Origin: an uncultured Clostridia bacterium
Lineage (GTDB): Bacteria; Bacillota; Clostridia; Christensenellales; Borkfalkiaceae
Reading direction: 5' to 3'
DNA length: 53,313 nt
Assembly: GCA_947588985.1 (NCBI GenBank)
Contig: CANQBG010000007.1
Coordinates: 1 to 53,313, forward strand
Position numbers and translations under genes: made by a program. Under the pieces are notes generated by a model. It was given only the letters and a program-made list of their open reading frames with translations, was not told where the DNA came from and did no database searches. Positions 42,058 through 51,676 of the stretch are shown in pieces (the first letter of the stretch is position 1; each line of letters opens with the position of its first letter).

Positions 42058-43683
42058 ATGGCGGAAAATAAGAACAGGCACTATCTCACGGGTAGAGAGG
42101 TCCGTGCCATTGTCAAGCAAAACAACAAGATCGTCCGCAGTCTCGAGAAGAGAAAGCGCAGAAAGGCGCAGGAGAGCGAGTTCCTCTCCGAGATGAAGGA
42201 TCCCTCCAACATTCTCGAGGTGGAGGACCTCCATTCCTACTTCTTCACCGACCAAGGCGTGGTGAAGGCCGTCAACGGCGTCTCCTTCGAGATCCCGCAG
42301 GGCGCCACGGTGGGCGTCGTGGGGGAATCGGGGTGCGGCAAGTCCGTCACGAGCATGTCCATCATGCAGCTTTTGCAGGGGCCCTACGGGCAGATTGTCT
42401 CGGGGAGCATCCGCTTTAAGTCGTATGATTTCAAGCGCGACCAAAAGGGCGAGCCCATCCCCATCTACGAGCTCGACGAAGGGGGAAACGTGGTGATGGA
42501 GCCCGTATTCATGAAGCACCGCGCCGTCATTCCCCTCTGGGAGGACGGCGGGACCGATCCCTTCCCGGGCGTCTCGCAGAAGTCGCTCACCCCGCTCTGG
42601 GATGACGACGAGAAGGGGCAGCCGCAATACGTCCCCGTGCGCGACAGGGCGGGGAGCGTCGTGTATACCAAGAAGGGCGAGCCCAAGACGGAGCGCAAGC
42701 AAAAGCGCGACGAGCTCGGCCGCAGACTGTATGTAGACGAATCGGATACCGATACGGGCCGCCCGCAGAAGCGCGACGAGCAGGGTAGACGGCTGTATGT
42801 CAAGACGCAGGTCCTCCAGCGCGACAAGGCGGGGAACCCCGTGATGGCCCCCAAGCAGAAGCGCGACCAATACGGGACCCTCCAATATGAGATGGAGGAG
42901 AAGGTCTTTGATATTGCGCAGATGCCCATCAAGGAGATGCACCGTCTCCGCGGCCGGCAGATCGCCATGATCTTCCAGGAACCCATGACGAGCCTCAACC
43001 CCGTCTTTACCATCGGCAACCAGCTCGACGAAGTGACCCTTCTGCACGTCCCCGGCTCCACCAAGGAGGACGCCAAGCGCCGCTCCATCGAGATGCTCAA
43101 CCTCGTCGGCATCGCCATGCCCGAGCGGGTGTATAAATCGTACCCCCACGAGCTCTCGGGCGGCATGCGCCAGCGCGTCATGATCTCCATGGCCCTCGCC
43201 GGCGACCCCCGCCTCATCATCGCGGACGAGCCCACCACGGCCCTCGACGTCACCATTCAGGCGCAGATCCTCGACCTTCTGCGCGACCTCAAGACGAGGA
43301 TCAACGGCTCGATCCTTCTCATCACGCACGACCTCGGCATCATTGCCGAGATGGCAGACTACGTCGTCGTCATGTATGCGGGGCGCATCATCGAGCGGGG
43401 CACGGCCTCCGAGATCTTCCATCACCCCAAGCATCCCTACACGATCGGTCTGCAAAAATCCAAGCCGACGATGGATTCCGATTCGGATTCCCTCTTCAAT
43501 ATCCCGGGGAACGTCCCCAATCCCATCGATATGCCCGACTACTGCTACTTCCGGGAGCGCTGCGGCGGGTGCATCAAGGCCTGCTTCGGGGATTACCCCG
43601 AGATGGTGCAGGTGAGCCCGACGCATTTCGTCGCCTGCCACCTCTACGATCAAAAAAATAATGCGGAGGAGAAACCGGAATGA
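42058..43683 (+). CDS. oppD: Oligopeptide ABC transporter ATPase OppD with large internal insert
   Basis: 541 residues, against about 330-360 for usual OppD. Walker A GESGCGKS (89-96), Q-loop IFQEPMTSLNP (Q307), signature LSGGMRQR, Walker B LIIADEPTTALD, H-loop ITHDLG and a C-terminal Cys-rich block (CYFRERCGGCIKACFGDYPE) of the OppD/F type, which may bind a cluster. Walker A and Q-loop are ~218 residues apart instead of ~55: an insert of about 160 residues (~127-290) holds three copies of QKRDexGrrlY (nt 42700, 42766, 42856). The catalytic motifs are intact, so the enzyme should be active. Starts three bases after oppC. Confidence 0.94.
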   Translation: MAENKNRHYLTGREVRAIVKQNNKIVRSLEKRKRRKAQESEFLSEMKDPSNILEVEDLHSYFFTDQGVVKAVNGVSFEIPQGATVGVVGESGCGKSVTSMSIMQLLQGPYGQIVSGSIRFKSYDFKRDQKGEPIPIYELDEGGNVVMEPVFMKHRAVIPLWEDGGTDPFPGVSQKSLTPLWDDDEKGQPQYVPVRDRAGSVVYTKKGEPKTERKQKRDELGRRLYVDESDTDTGRPQKRDEQGRRLYVKTQVLQRDKAGNPVMAPKQKRDQYGTLQYEMEEKVFDIAQMPIKEMHRLRGRQIAMIFQEPMTSLNPVFTIGNQLDEVTLLHVPGSTKEDAKRRSIEMLNLVGIAMPERVYKSYPHELSGGMRQRVMISMALAGDPRLIIADEPTTALDVTIQAQILDLLRDLKTRINGSILLITHDLGIIAEMADYVVVMYAGRIIERGTASEIFHHPKHPYTIGLQKSKPTMDSDSDSLFNIPGNVPNPIDMPDYCYFRERCGGCIKACFGDYPEMVQVSPTHFVACHLYDQKNNAEEKPE

Positions 43684-44912
43684 CAGACGAAGAATTGAAG
43701 GGCACCGGCGTCTCCGGGACGCCTGAGACGGAAAACGAGGCACCCATGTCTGAAACGGACGCTTCAAAAACCGTGCAAGAGGGCAAAGACCTCACCGATG
43801 AGGAGATCGCGGAACAAAACCGCAAGTGCCTCGAAACGGGGGACTTCACGGAATTCGACGACGCCTTCGAGGCCCATCTCGAACAAAAGCGCCGGGATGA
43901 GAAGGCGGAGGCAGACCGCGCCCTCCCGCCCGATCCCGATTCCCTGCTCGAAGTCCGCCACCTCAAGATGTATTTCCCCCTCAAAAAGAGCCTCGGCGGC
44001 AAGGTGCTCCTCTCCCTCAAGGCGGTAGACGACATCTCCTTCACGCTGAAGGCGGGCGAGACGCTCGGCATCGTGGGGGAATCGGGCTGCGGCAAGACGA
44101 CGATGGGCCGCGCCATCCTGAAGCTCTATAAGCCGACGGACGGCCAGATCTTCTTCGAGGGCAAGGACATCGCGCAGTATAAGTCCGCCGAGATGCGCCC
44201 GCTCCGCACCAAGATGCAGATCATCTTCCAGGACCCCTATTCCTCCCTTCCTCCCCGCAGTACGGTGGGGGGCATCCTCTCCGAACCCGTGCTCGTGCAC
44301 AAGATCGTGGAGAAGGACAAGGTGAAGGACTACGTCTTGGAGGTCATGGACCAGTGCGGTCTGCGCGACTATTACTACGAGCGCTATCCGCATGAATTCT
44401 CGGGCGGCCAGCGCCAGCGCATCTGTATCGCGCGCGCCCTCTCCGTCAACCCCCGCCTCGTGGTGTGCGACGAGCCCGTCTCCGCGCTCGACGTCTCCAT
44501 TCAGGCCCAGATCATCAACCTTCTGAAGCGGTTGCAGGAGCAGAGAGGGCTCACCTATGTGTTCATCTCGCACGACCTCTCCGTCGTCAAGCACATCTCG
44601 GACAGGATCGGCGTCATGTACCTCGGCTCGATGGTGGAGTTCGGGGATAAGAAGAGCATCTTCTCCCGCCCCATGCACCCCTACACGCAGGCGCTCTTCT
44701 CGGCCGTGCCCAATCCCAATCCCGACGTGAAGATGGACCGCATCGTCCTCAAAGGGGACATCCCCTCGCCCGCGAACCCGCCCAAGGGCTGTAAGTTCCA
44801 CACCCGTTGCCACAAGTGCATGGAGATCTGCAAGCACGTCGCGCCCGTCTACCGGGAATATGAGCCCGGCCACTTCGTCGCCTGCCACCTGTACCCGCAG
44901 GAGGAGCAATGA
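43680..44912 (+). CDS. oppF: Oligopeptide ABC transporter ATPase OppF
   Basis: 410 residues; the ATG overlaps the oppD stop (ATGA). An acidic Glu/Thr/Ser-rich N-terminal extension of ~85 residues precedes the usual LLEVRHLKMYFPLKKSLGG start. Walker A GESGCGKTT, Q-loop IFQDPYSSLPPRSTV, signature FSGGQRQRICIARAL, Walker B LVVCDEPVSALD, H-loop ISHDLS, and a C-terminal CKFHTRCHKCMEICK block. Pairs with OppD to power the permease. The variant word at 43744-43753 is read as APMSE in the extension. Confidence 0.96.
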   Translation: MTDEELKGTGVSGTPETENEAPMSETDASKTVQEGKDLTDEEIAEQNRKCLETGDFTEFDDAFEAHLEQKRRDEKAEADRALPPDPDSLLEVRHLKMYFPLKKSLGGKVLLSLKAVDDISFTLKAGETLGIVGESGCGKTTMGRAILKLYKPTDGQIFFEGKDIAQYKSAEMRPLRTKMQIIFQDPYSSLPPRSTVGGILSEPVLVHKIVEKDKVKDYVLEVMDQCGLRDYYYERYPHEFSGGQRQRICIARALSVNPRLVVCDEPVSALDVSIQAQIINLLKRLQEQRGLTYVFISHDLSVVKHISDRIGVMYLGSMVEFGDKKSIFSRPMHPYTQALFSAVPNPNPDVKMDRIVLKGDIPSPANPPKGCKFHTRCHKCMEICKHVAPVYREYEPGHFVACHLYPQEEQ

Positions 44913-45205
44913 AGCGGAAGAAGGGGCCCGCGGAGGGCTCCGCAGAGGGCTCCGCGCCCGAGAAGGCCGAGGCGCCCAAGAAGAAGGAGCAGAAGATCAT
45001 CTATATCGACGACGGCTCGACGATCGCCGACATGAGCGGGACCTACAAGACCCGCGACGGAAAGGCGCCGCCCCGCACCACCTTCCGCGAGAAGATGCAG
45101 ACCTTTTTCTCCGTCATGAAGAAGATGGTGCTCCCCTGCCTCGTCACGCTCATCGCCTTCACGCTCGTCTTTTTGCTCTTCCAATGCCTTGCCGGCAATC
45201 TTTGA
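44909..45205 (+). CDS. Small single-pass membrane protein ending the opp operon
   Basis: 98 residues; the start overlaps the oppF stop (ATGA), so it is translationally coupled. A Lys/Glu/Ala/Pro-rich tail (~1-28) leads to KIIYIDDGSTIADMSGTYK and one helix (~73-94). It is unlike known Opp components and may be an accessory or regulatory subunit. A strong terminator follows. Confidence 0.7.
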   Translation: MKRKKGPAEGSAEGSAPEKAEAPKKKEQKIIYIDDGSTIADMSGTYKTRDGKAPPRTTFREKMQTFFSVMKKMVLPCLVTLIAFTLVFLLFQCLAGNL

Positions 45206-45234
45206 CCAAAGAAATTTCTGAGATCCATAGGAAA

Positions 45235-45278
45235 TTCCCCCGCGATCGGACCCATGTCGCGGGGGAAAGTTTTTTTTC
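45235..45278 (+). terminator. Terminator of the protease-opp operon
   Basis: 11-bp stem TTCCCCCGCGA/TCGCGGGGGAA with loop TCGGACCCATG, then nine T. The loop again resembles the recurring word. Confidence 0.92.
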
Positions 45279-45333
45279 GCCCGAATTTGCCCCGATTTTT
45301 TTTGGGAATTTCGGGGGAATTGTCGTCAAAAGA

Positions 45334-45362
45334 TTGTGTTTTTCCGAAAGAAATGTTATAAT
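45334..45362 (+). promoter_or_regulatory. plsX operon promoter
   Basis: TTGTGT (45334-45339), 17-bp spacer, TATAAT (45357-45362). Confidence 0.7.
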
Positions 45363-45397
45363 GACTGTGTACGCAATCCAAGCTGCGAAGGTAAAAT

Positions 45398-46438
45398 ATG
45401 CAGAGAATCATCGTAGACGCGATGGGCGGCGATCACGCCCCGCAGGAAATCGTAAAAGGGGCGGTGGACGCCCTCTCGATGCGCAAGGATTTCATGGTCA
45501 TCTTCACGGGGGACGAGAGCCTCGTGAAGCACGAACTCGAAAAACTGCACTATGGGGAAGCCGTGGCGCAGCGCATCGACATCGTGCATTGCAGCGAAGT
45601 CATCACCAACGACGACGTGCCCACCCACGCGGTGCGCTCCAAACGGGATAGTTCCCTCGTCGTCGGTCTCCGCATGCTCAAGACGGATGAGACGGCGGGC
45701 GGATTCGTCTCCGCCGGCTCCACGGGCGCCGTCCTCACGGGCGGGATCATCCACGTCGGCAGGATCAAGGGCGTCATGCGGCCCGCGCTCTGCCCCGGGA
45801 TCCCCAACGTAAACGGCGGCAGGACGCTCCTCTGCGACTGCGGCGCCAACGCCGAATGCAAGCCGCAATACCTCGTGCAGTTCGCGCTCATGGCCTCCGC
45901 CTATGCCAAGGCCGCCTTCGGCGTCGAAGATCCCCGCGTGGGCCTTCTCACCAACGGCACCGAGGAGCACAAGGGGGACACCCTCCATCAGGAGGCGCAC
46001 GCCCTCCTCCGCGAGACCAAGGGCCTTCGCTTCGTGGGCAACATCGAGGGGCGCGACATCATGTACGGGGACTGCGACGTGGCCGTGTGTGACGGATTCT
46101 CGGGCAACATCGCCTTAAAATCCATCGAGGGCTGCGGCAAGACGGTTGCCTCCGTCCTCTCGCAGGAATTCAAGCGCTCGGTTGGGAGCAAGTTCGCCTA
46201 CCTCTGCGCGCGCAAGCAGATCGGCCGCCTCAAGGAGATGCTCGACTACGCCAAGCTCGGCGGGTCCGTCTTTTTGGGCCTCAGGCAGATCGTCGTCAAG
46301 AGCCACGGCTCCTCCAAGGCGACGAGCGTCGCCGCCTCCGTCTGTCAGGCGTTGGACGCCTACCGCGGCGGGCTCATCGAGAGCATCTCCGCACGGCTCG
46401 CGGAGGCCGGCTTCGGCGCGGAGGACGCAGGTGAATGA
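45398..46438 (+). CDS. plsX: Phosphate acyltransferase
   Basis: 346 residues. Converts acyl-ACP to acyl phosphate for phospholipid synthesis at the membrane surface. Motifs: MQRIIVDAMGGDHAP, GFVSAGSTGAVLTGG, IPNVNGGRTLLCDCGANAECKP, GLLTNGTEEHKG and DGFSGNIALKSIEG. ATG with GAAGG upstream. acpP, often found between plsX and rnc, is absent here; plsX overlaps rnc directly. Confidence 0.97.
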   Translation: MQRIIVDAMGGDHAPQEIVKGAVDALSMRKDFMVIFTGDESLVKHELEKLHYGEAVAQRIDIVHCSEVITNDDVPTHAVRSKRDSSLVVGLRMLKTDETAGGFVSAGSTGAVLTGGIIHVGRIKGVMRPALCPGIPNVNGGRTLLCDCGANAECKPQYLVQFALMASAYAKAAFGVEDPRVGLLTNGTEEHKGDTLHQEAHALLRETKGLRFVGNIEGRDIMYGDCDVAVCDGFSGNIALKSIEGCGKTVASVLSQEFKRSVGSKFAYLCARKQIGRLKEMLDYAKLGGSVFLGLRQIVVKSHGSSKATSVAASVCQALDAYRGGLIESISARLAEAGFGAEDAGE

Positions 46439-47081
46439 CCGCGGCGCGGGGGAGTACGCCGCGATCGAAGGCATTCTCGGCTACACCTTCCGGGATAAAG
46501 CGCTGCTCGAGACGGCGTTTACCCATTCCTCCTATGCCTATGCGGCGGGTGTGAAGAGCAACGAGCGGCTCGAATTTTTGGGCGACGCCGTGTTGCAGCT
46601 CGCCGTCACCGAGGCGCTTCTTGCGGCCAGCGACCGCGACGAGGGCGCGCTCACCGAACTGCGCAAGCAATACGTCTCCCGCCCCGCCTTGGAACAGGCC
46701 GAGGCGCGTGCGGGGCTCATGCCCTTCCTCCGCCACACGGGCGGGGAGGAGAACATCGGCGGAAAGACGGCTTCCAACCTCTTCGAGGCGGTGATCGGCG
46801 CCATCTATCTCGACGGCGGCGCCGCACCCGTGAAGCGGTTCCTCGCAAAATACCTTTTGAAGATCAAGTCCGAAAATTATAAGACCGTCCTTCAGGAATA
46901 CGTGCAGGAGCGCGACAAGACGACGCCCCGCTACGAGACCCGGGAGGAGGCGGGAGAATTCGTGTGCACCGTGACCGCGCTCGCGGCCTCCGCTTCGGGG
47001 AAGGGCCCCAGCAAGAAAGCGGCGGAAACGGCGGCGGCAAAGGCCCTCTGCGGCAAACTCATTAAGGGAGAATATTCGTGA
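46431..47081 (+). CDS. rnc: Ribonuclease III
   Basis: 216 residues from GTG 46431, which overlaps the plsX end by eight bases and has GGAGG six bases upstream. Nuclease domain with HSSYAY, the signature NERLEFLGDAVLQL, and FEAVIGAIYLDGG, giving the catalytic Glu/Asp residues. C-terminal dsRNA-binding domain (~145-216) with GKGPSKKAAETAAAKAL. Processes rRNA precursors and double-stranded RNA. The stop overlaps the smc start. Confidence 0.96.
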   Translation: MNDRGAGEYAAIEGILGYTFRDKALLETAFTHSSYAYAAGVKSNERLEFLGDAVLQLAVTEALLAASDRDEGALTELRKQYVSRPALEQAEARAGLMPFLRHTGGEENIGGKTASNLFEAVIGAIYLDGGAAPVKRFLAKYLLKIKSENYKTVLQEYVQERDKTTPRYETREEAGEFVCTVTALAASASGKGPSKKAAETAAAKALCGKLIKGEYS

Positions 47082-50000
47082 ACTTCAAGGAAATCAGACT
47101 CGTAGGCTTCAAGTCCTTCGCAGACAAGACCTCCATCAAATTCGACGACGGCGTCACCTGTATCGTCGGGCCCAACGGCTGCGGCAAGTCCAACGTTGCC
47201 GACGCCGTCCGCTGGGTGCTCGGCGAGCAGTCGGCCAAGGCGCTCCGCGGCGGCAACATGCAGGACGTCATCTTCAACGGCTCGGATACGCGCCGCCAGC
47301 TCTCCTATTGCGAGGTGACGCTCGTGTTCGACAACGCGCAGCGCATCTTCGATATCGAATACGCCGAAGTCGCCATGACGAGAAGGCTGTATCGCTCGGG
47401 CGAGAGCGAGTATCTTCTCAACATGCAGCCCTGCCGTCTGCGCGATATCGTCGCGCTTCTGCATGGCGTGGGCATCGGCAAGGAGGGCTACTCCATCATC
47501 GGGCAGGGCAAGGTCGCCCAGATCATGAACTCCAAGCCGCAGGAGCGGCGCGCCATCTTCGAGGAGGCGACGGGGGTCATCAAATTCAAGTCGGATAAAG
47601 GGGAGATCGAGCGCAAGATCGAGAACTCGCAGTCCAATCTCGCCGTCTATATCCAGCGCATGGATGAGGCCGAGAAACAGCTGCATCCCCTCGAAAAACA
47701 GGCCGAGGCGGCCAGAAAGTATCGGGAATATTCCGAAAACCTCAAATACGAAGAGGTCAACGCCTACCTCGCCAAGAGCGATACATACGAACAGGAGACG
47801 GCCCGCCAGCGCGAGATCATCGACCGCGCCGAGAAGGAGATCGTCACCCTGCAGGCGCGCGCCGAGACGGTGGACCGCGAGACGGAGGAGAGCCGCGAGA
47901 GCATCGCCCACGACGATTCCCGCCTCCGCGATCTCAACGTTCAGCTCCGCACCTATGAAGTCGGCATCGAGCGCAAGCGCGGCGAAGCGGGCGTGATGAG
48001 CGAGCGGATCCGTTCCTATCGCCATCAGCTCGACCAGATCGAGCGCGACCTCACGTCGGCCCGCCTCCGCATCGAGGAGGTAGACGCGGCGAGCGCCAAC
48101 AGCCGTAAGAAGCTCGAGGATTACACCCGCCGCTCGGACGAGATCGACGCCGAGTGCGCCGACGTGCAGACCAAACTTGCCGAGGCCGATTTCAGAGTGA
48201 CCGCCTATGAGCAGATCACGGCGGAAAAGCGCGCCAGCGAGCTCTCCAACGTGGAGAGCCTTGCCGATATCCGCGCCAACGTGGGCAGTCTTTCCGCCAA
48301 GCGCGACGCCACGCAGGACCACATCGCGGAGGTGCAGGACAACATCAAGAAAGCGGAAGTCCACCGCATGGAATACGAACGCCAGATCGCGGAGTGCCGC
48401 AAGGAAAAGGCCGCGGTGGAGGAGTTCCTCAACGGGAAGGCCAAGCGGGAGGAGGAGCTCCTCGCGGAGATCGCAGACCTCACCCGTTCCCAGCAGAAGA
48501 TGACGGAGGAGATCAACGACTGCAACAACGCCATCTTCACCTTAAACAACAATCTCGAGCTCTACATCAGCCTCAAAAACCGGTTCGACGGCTACCGCGA
48601 CTCGGTGCGCCGGCTCCAGCTCGACGCCAAGAAGAATCCCGATCTCTCCAAGCGCATCATCGGCGCCATCGCAGACATCGTGACGACGGAGAAGAAGTAC
48701 GAAGTCGCCATCGAGACGGCCTTCGGACAGGCCATGCAGAACCTCGTCGTCGAGAAGGCGGAGGACGGCCGTTGGCTCATCGAATACTTGAAGCGCACGG
48801 GCGGCGGCATCGTCACCTTCCTCCCCGTCGAGTCCATGCGCACCCGTCCCGATAGCCGCGAGGCCCAGCTCGCCCTCCGCGAGACGGGCGCCCTCGGGCT
48901 CGCGACCGAGCTCGTCAAGTATAATTCCTATTACGACAACGTCATCCGCAACCTTCTCGGCAACACCGTCATCTGCGATACCATCGCCAACGCCACCAAC
49001 ATCTCGCGCAAATACCGGCAGGCCTTCCGCATCGTCACCCTCGACGGCGACACCATCGCCACGAGCGGCTCCATGACGGGCGGCTCCCGCAGAAAGGACA
49101 GCGGCAATCTCCTTGCCAACGAGCGCCAGATCAAGGAGTGCGAGGAGGGCATCAACCGCAAGAAGGCCACCCTCGAGAAGCTCAAGCGCGCCCTCTCCGG
49201 CTGCGTGGAGGAGCTCGAGGAGGCGAGAGCGGAATACGAGGCCTTCCGCGTGAAGGTACAGGAGGAGACGGCCAATTTTGCCGTCCTCGGGCAGAAGGAA
49301 CTCTCGCTCGCCGGCCTCATTGCCGATGCGCAGGCGGACTTCGACGAATACAACACCCTCCTGCAACGGCTCACGCGCACCATCAGCGACATCGAGGGCG
49401 AAGTGCTCTCCTCGGCGCAGAGCGAGGAACTCATCCGCAAGATCCGCGAGGAGGCGGCGCTCGAGGCCAAGGACCGTTCTATTCAGATCGAGAAGCTCAA
49501 GGCCGACCGCGACGCTTTGGCCGAACAGCTCCATGCCCTGCGCGTCGATAAGGCGCAGGTCTCCTCGGGAAAGACTTCCGAGGAGGAGAACGGCAAGCGT
49601 TACGCCGATGAACGCGCCGTCCTCGTCAAGAATATCGAGGATAACCGCGAACTCGAGCGGGTCGCGGAGAGCAAGATCCGTGCGCTCGAGGAAGAGGAGG
49701 AAAAGGTAGCCCTCACCGAAGAGGAACAGCAGGCCGTCGCCGCCCTCCGCGCCGATCTGCAGTCGGTGGAACAGCACAAGGAGACCTTGAGCATCCGCCA
49801 GCAGGAGCTCGGGGAAGAGGCGAGATCGCTTGCCGCAAGGCTCGCCGCCCTCACCGAGGAGCAGACCAAGGCCAACCGCGAGATCGACCGCGCGACCATC
49901 TACCTCGACAACATGAAACAGCGCCTGCAGGAGAGCTACGGCCTCACCTATGAGAGCGCGCTCGCCCTGCGCGATCCCGCTTACGACGCGGCGCAGGCGG

Positions 50001-50677
50001 AGACGCGGATCAATTCCCTCCGCCACAAGATCGCCGCCCTCGGCCCCGTCAACCAGCGCGCCGTGGAGGACTACGAGGAACTCCTCGCCCGCTACACCGA
50101 GATGCAGACGCAGAAGCAGGACCTCGAAAAGGGCATCGACGACCTCACCAAGATCTTAAACGACCTCCGCGAGAAGATCCAGAAGCAGTTCGACGACGGC
50201 TTCAACGAGATCAATGCCAACTTCGGCCAGATCTTCAAGGAGCTCTTCGGCGGCGGCAAGGCCTATATGCAGCTCGACTACGAGGAAGGAGTCGATCCTC
50301 TCGAAGCGGGCGTGGAGATCGTGGCGTGCCCGCCCGGCAAGAAACTCGCCAAGATCTCCCTCCTCTCGGGCGGCGAGCAGGCCTTCACTGCCATCGCCAT
50401 CCTCTTCGCGATCTTAAAGTCGCATCCCATGCCCTTCTGTATTCTCGATGAGATCGAGGCCGCGCTCGACGAGGCCAATGTAGACCGCTTCGCCAAGTAC
50501 CTCAAGAAGTTCTCCCACGAGACGCAGTTCATCGTCATCACGCACAGAAAGCCCACCATGGCCGAGGCCGATACCCTCTTCGGCGTCACCATGGAGGAGA
50601 AGGGCGTCTCCAAGATCGTCTCCGTCAAGCTTTCCGAAGTGGAGACGCGCCTCGGCGGCGACACCGTCATCACCTAA
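47078..50677 (+). CDS. smc: Chromosome segregation/condensation ATPase SMC
   Basis: 1,199 residues from GTG 47078, overlapping the rnc stop (GTGA), with AAGGGAG upstream. Walker A GPNGCGKSN (~33-41) in FKSFADKTSIKFDDGVTCIVG, long coiled coils (~170-500 and ~680-1030), hinge (~515-675) with IIGAIADIVTTEKKYEVAIETAFGQAMQNLVVE, C-terminal signature LSGGEQAFTAIAILFAI and Walker B CILDEIEAALDEAN. Forms the condensin core with ScpA/ScpB (not in the window). Confidence 0.98.
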   Translation: MNFKEIRLVGFKSFADKTSIKFDDGVTCIVGPNGCGKSNVADAVRWVLGEQSAKALRGGNMQDVIFNGSDTRRQLSYCEVTLVFDNAQRIFDIEYAEVAMTRRLYRSGESEYLLNMQPCRLRDIVALLHGVGIGKEGYSIIGQGKVAQIMNSKPQERRAIFEEATGVIKFKSDKGEIERKIENSQSNLAVYIQRMDEAEKQLHPLEKQAEAARKYREYSENLKYEEVNAYLAKSDTYEQETARQREIIDRAEKEIVTLQARAETVDRETEESRESIAHDDSRLRDLNVQLRTYEVGIERKRGEAGVMSERIRSYRHQLDQIERDLTSARLRIEEVDAASANSRKKLEDYTRRSDEIDAECADVQTKLAEADFRVTAYEQITAEKRASELSNVESLADIRANVGSLSAKRDATQDHIAEVQDNIKKAEVHRMEYERQIAECRKEKAAVEEFLNGKAKREEELLAEIADLTRSQQKMTEEINDCNNAIFTLNNNLELYISLKNRFDGYRDSVRRLQLDAKKNPDLSKRIIGAIADIVTTEKKYEVAIETAFGQAMQNLVVEKAEDGRWLIEYLKRTGGGIVTFLPVESMRTRPDSREAQLALRETGALGLATELVKYNSYYDNVIRNLLGNTVICDTIANATNISRKYRQAFRIVTLDGDTIATSGSMTGGSRRKDSGNLLANERQIKECEEGINRKKATLEKLKRALSGCVEELEEARAEYEAFRVKVQEETANFAVLGQKELSLAGLIADAQADFDEYNTLLQRLTRTISDIEGEVLSSAQSEELIRKIREEAALEAKDRSIQIEKLKADRDALAEQLHALRVDKAQVSSGKTSEEENGKRYADERAVLVKNIEDNRELERVAESKIRALEEEEEKVALTEEEQQAVAALRADLQSVEQHKETLSIRQQELGEEARSLAARLAALTEEQTKANREIDRATIYLDNMKQRLQESYGLTYESALALRDPAYDAAQAETRINSLRHKIAALGPVNQRAVEDYEELLARYTEMQTQKQDLEKGIDDLTKILNDLREKIQKQFDDGFNEINANFGQIFKELFGGGKAYMQLDYEEGVDPLEAGVEIVACPPGKKLAKISLLSGGEQAFTAIAILFAILKSHPMPFCILDEIEAALDEANVDRFAKYLKKFSHETQFIVITHRKPTMAEADTLFGVTMEEKGVSKIVSVKLSEVETRLGGDTVIT

Positions 50678-50710
50678 ACGCATTCCGGAATTTTCGGAGC
50701 AAATTGCAAA

Positions 50711-50734
50711 CAAGGGGCCCGCGCGGCCCCCTTG
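50711..50734 (+). other. Stem-loop between smc and ftsY
   Basis: CAAGGGGCC and GGCCCCCTTG arms with a short GCGC-type loop; no clear U-run. May be a weak terminator or processing hairpin within the cluster. Confidence 0.45.
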
Positions 50735-50779
50735 TTGTCCCGGCCGCCCGCAGGGAAGAAGGCGGGCAGAGGAATCACG

Positions 50780-51676
50780 ATGGGTATTTTCAGTAAAATC
50801 AAGGACGCACTCAAAAAGACGCGGGACAACGTCTCCGCGCGCCTGAGGCAGCTCTTCCTCAAAAATAAGATCGGGGACGCCTTCTATGAGGAGCTCGAGG
50901 AGATCCTCATCTCCTCCGACGTCTCGGTAAAGACGGCCGAAGCCGTCGTCGAAGAGGTCAAGGAAGAGGCCATCGAGGGGAAGATAAAAGACGAGCAATA
51001 CGTCTCCGATCTCTTGAAGGATATCTTGGAGGAGACGTTAAACGAGGCACCCATGCCTGAGATCAGCTATCCGTGCGTCATCATGCTCGTGGGCGTCAAC
51101 GGCGTGGGAAAGACGACGACGGTGGGCAAACTCGCCAACTATTTCGTGGGGAAGCGGAAGTCGGTGACGATCGCTGCCGCCGATACCTTCCGCGCCGCCG
51201 CCATCGACCAGCTCGAGATCTGGGCCGACCGCGCCAAGGTGCGCATCGTCAAACACGAGGAGGGGAGCGATCCCTCCGCCGTCGTCTACGACGCCGTCTC
51301 TTCCGCCAAGGCGAGAAAAACGGACGTGCTCCTCATCGACACGGCCGGCCGCCTTCACGTCAAGGAAAACCTCATGAACGAGCTCAAGAAGATGGACCGC
51401 GTGGTGCGGCGGGAGATGCCCGAAGCGGCGTTTTATAAGCTCTTGGTGCTCGACGCGACGACGGGCCAAAATGCCTTCTCGCAGGCCCGCGTATTCAAGG
51501 AGGCCGTCGATCTCGACGGCATCGTGCTCACCAAGCTCGACGGCACGGCCAAGGGCGGCTTCGTCTTTTCGCTGTGCGGCGAGCTCAAGATCCCCGTCGT
51601 CTTTGCCGGCGTGGGCGAGAAACTCGAGGACCTCGAGCTTTTCGACGCGGAACAATTCGTGGAGGGCTTCTTCTGA
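50780..51676 (+). CDS. ftsY: Signal recognition particle receptor FtsY
   Basis: 298 residues from ATG 50780, with AGAGGAA upstream; a frame-open TTG at 50732 lies in the hairpin. No long acidic A domain: N domain (~1-85) with FSKIKDALKKTRDNV, then the GTPase: GVNGVGKTTTVGKLA (G1), AADTFRAAAIDQLEIW, LLIDTAGRLHVKENLM (G3), TKLDGTAKGG (G4) and the C-terminal GVGEKLEDLELFDAEQFVEGFF. Docks SRP-ribosome complexes at the membrane; its partner Ffh starts at the window end. A two-mismatch recurring word at 51051-51060 is read as APMPE in the N-G linker. Confidence 0.97.
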   Translation: MGIFSKIKDALKKTRDNVSARLRQLFLKNKIGDAFYEELEEILISSDVSVKTAEAVVEEVKEEAIEGKIKDEQYVSDLLKDILEETLNEAPMPEISYPCVIMLVGVNGVGKTTTVGKLANYFVGKRKSVTIAAADTFRAAAIDQLEIWADRAKVRIVKHEEGSDPSAVVYDAVSSAKARKTDVLLIDTAGRLHVKENLMNELKKMDRVVRREMPEAAFYKLLVLDATTGQNAFSQARVFKEAVDLDGIVLTKLDGTAKGGFVFSLCGELKIPVVFAGVGEKLEDLELFDAEQFVEGFF

